DNA of 64,000 nt from Mycolicibacterium pulveris (GTDB taxonomy: Bacteria; Actinomycetota; Actinomycetes; Mycobacteriales; Mycobacteriaceae), in assembly GCF_010725725.1 (NCBI RefSeq), contig NZ_AP022599.1:4774001-4838000 (forward strand), in the 5' to 3' direction. A program made the translations under genes and the position numbers. The notes under the pieces are model-generated. The model had not been told where the DNA came from. It did no database searches and saw only the letters and a program-made list of their open reading frames with translations. Of this stretch, positions 61,821 through 64,000 are shown piece by piece. Within the stretch, counting starts at the first letter, position 1, and every line of letters starts with the position of its first letter.

Positions 61821-62975
<1,155 letters not shown>

Positions 62976-62979
62976 ACCA

Positions 62980-63038
62980 CCCCACACAGGGAGCCTGCCG
63001 TAACCCCCGAACGGCAGGCTCCCTGCCTTTGTGTGGGG
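62980..63038 (+). terminator. Strong intrinsic terminator after fbpC
   Basis: GGGAGCCTGCCG (62989-63000) and CGGCAGGCTCCC (63012-63023) form a 12-bp perfect stem with an 11-base loop. Outer arms CCCCACACA (62980-62988) and TGTGTGGGG (63030-63038) add nine more base pairs across a six-base bulge. It follows the fbpC stop by four bases. Confidence 0.85.
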
Positions 63039-63133
63039 GCGGGTTTCCGCGTCGCGGCGGCTCGTTTCCCGAGTGTGTAGATCTGGCGAACGAAAGTGGA
63101 CGCGCGCCGGGGAACAAACACCTGTCCGCCAAG

Positions 63134-63154
63134 GTTGAGTCGATCAGACTGAAC
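63134..63154. promoter_or_regulatory. HAIR-like element before lon (possible HspR site)
   Basis: The 21 bases read GTTGAGT, seven spacer bases, then ACTGAAC. The HAIR consensus is CTTGAGT-N7-ACTCAAG, so 11 of 14 fixed positions match and the arms are inverted except one base. It ends 13 bases before ATG 63168, overlapping the start region of the message. In Streptomyces lon is repressed by HspR through HAIR, which supports the reading. Confidence 0.55.
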
Positions 63155-63167
63155 TTTGGAGGAATTG

Positions 63168-64000
63168 ATGGCTGAAGCCAAATCAGTGCCGGTGTTGTTC
63201 CTGAGCGACCCGATCGTGCTGCCGTCGATGGTCGTGCCCATCGAACTCGACGACGCCGCGCGGGCTGCGGTGGATGCCGCACAGGCCAGCGAGTCGGGCG
63301 AACTGTTGATCGCCCCGCGGTTGGAAGACCGCTACCCCTCGTACGGTGTGCTGGCCTCGATCGTGCAGGTCGGCCGCATCGCCGGGGGTGGCGGCACCGC
63401 CGCGGTGGTGCGCGGCAAGAGCCGTGCGCAGATCGGCGCTGGTGCCAGCGGTCCCGGTGCCGCGTTGTGGGTCGAGGTGACCGAGGTCGTCGAGCCCGAG
63501 CCGACCGACGAGATCCGCACCCTGGCCGCCGAGTACAAGAAGCTGTTGCTGGCGATGCTGCAGCGTCGGGAAGCCTGGCAGATCATCGACTTCGTCAACC
63601 AGCTGACCGACCCGTCGGCGCTGGCCGACACCGCCGGCTACGCCTCGTACCTGACGCGAGTGCAGAAGCGTCAGCTGCTGGAGACCCCCGATGTCGCCGA
63701 GCGGCTCAAGCTGCTGATCGAGTGGACGGGTGAGCACCTGGCCGAGGTCGAGGTGACCGACAAGATCGCCGAGGACGTCCGCGAGGGCATGGAGAAGCAG
63801 CAGAAGGAATTCCTGCTGCGTCAGCAGCTCGCCGCGATCCGCAAGGAACTGGGCGAGGACGAACCCGACGGGTCGGACGACTACCGCAGCCGCGTCGAGG
63901 CCGCCGACCTGCCCGAGAAGGTTCGCGAGGCCGCGCTGCGCGAGGTCGGCAAGCTGGAACGGGCCAGCGATCAGAGCCCGGAGAGCGGCTGGATCCGCAC
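63168..64000 (+). CDS. lon: ATP-dependent Lon protease, N-terminal part (truncated by window end)
   Basis: 277 codons of a Lon protease are visible. ATG 63168 follows GGAGG six bases upstream. The N-terminal substrate-binding domain shows VPVLFLSDPIVLPSMVVPIEL, GVLASIVQVGRIAGGGGTAAVVRGKSRAQI (in pieces), and the start of the coiled-coil linker with EGMEKQQKEFLLRQQLAAIRKELGEDE. The AAA+ and protease domains lie beyond the window. Lon degrades misfolded and some regulatory proteins in the cytosol. Its presence separates this organism from the M. tuberculosis complex. Confidence 0.96.
   Translation, partial: MAEAKSVPVLFLSDPIVLPSMVVPIELDDAARAAVDAAQASESGELLIAPRLEDRYPSYGVLASIVQVGRIAGGGGTAAVVRGKSRAQIGAGASGPGAALWVEVTEVVEPEPTDEIRTLAAEYKKLLLAMLQRREAWQIIDFVNQLTDPSALADTAGYASYLTRVQKRQLLETPDVAERLKLLIEWTGEHLAEVEVTDKIAEDVREGMEKQQKEFLLRQQLAAIRKELGEDEPDGSDDYRSRVEAADLPEKVREAALREVGKLERASDQSPESGWIR

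Overview
The window looks like a chromosomal segment of a fast-growing mycobacterium (Mycolicibacterium/Mycobacterium). It is GC-rich and carries typical mycobacterial genes: an antigen 85C-type mycolyltransferase, a cyclopropane-mycolate-synthase-type methyltransferase, GlnA3, LldD2, CinA, a macro-domain protein, an LdtMt1-like L,D-transpeptidase, CYP124 and CYP125. The presence of lon, which M. tuberculosis lacks, and gene neighbours matching the Rv1872c-Rv1902c block point to an environmental rapid grower. I saw no tRNA, rRNA, IS element, prophage or CRISPR array. Genes are densely packed, with many ATGA/GTGA overlaps, and no gene-free stretch exceeds about 275 bases.

Layout. 0-10 kb: YaaA, a DUF222/HNH protein, an MpaB-type oxygenase, an acyl-CoA synthetase, hydrolases, macro domain, CinA and a thioesterase. 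10-14 kb: a steroid-dehydrogenase-like SDR divergent from a reductase/HAD pair, then a nitronate-monooxygenase-like gene, both preceded by KstR-type operators. 14.5-18 kb: TetR, molybdopterin oxidoreductase and DUF2867 as a coupled operon. 18-24 kb: CYP125, an XRE/MmyB regulator, a FadR regulator coupled to a sterol-desaturase-family protein, and an L,D-transpeptidase. 24-33 kb: threonine-dehydratase-like enzyme, a second nitronate monooxygenase, a TetR divergent from an Asp-nucleophile hydrolase, an MFS transporter with a C-terminal winged-helix-like tail, and a mycolic acid methyltransferase. 33-45 kb: esterase, GT39-like membrane protein, NTF2-like protein, a Baeyer-Villiger monooxygenase divergent from CYP124, envelope lipoproteins and an amidohydrolase. 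45-50 kb: FUSC transporter, GlnA3, AhpD-like protein, bacterioferritin and Bfd. 49.6-54.1 kb: a six-gene nitrile-hydratase/thiocyanate-hydrolase-type operon ending in a SABATH methyltransferase, divergent from a large FUSC transporter. 56-64 kb: thioesterase divergent from a TPR / deaminase / GH13 / LldD2 operon, then antigen 85C and the start of lon.

Two themes stand out. First, six sites matching or nearly matching the KstR operator TnnAACnnGTTnnA lie in promoter regions through about 47 kb. They link CYP125, an SDR, a nitronate monooxygenase, an NTF2-like protein, an AhpD-like protein, a thioesterase and the TPR/GH13/LldD2 operon into a probable steroid/lipid-responsive set outside the main cholesterol cluster. 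Second, the nitrile-hydratase-like operon has an unusual metal motif (VCALCSC), a His-rich N-terminus and partners (EthD domain, enoyl-CoA hydratase, SABATH methyltransferase, FUSC exporter) that suggest an uncharacterised small-molecule pathway. Further promoter-proximal sites include a HAIR-like element before lon, a FadR-type TGGTCAGACCA site, a palindrome before the XRE gene, and iron-box-like half sites between bacterioferritin and bfd.
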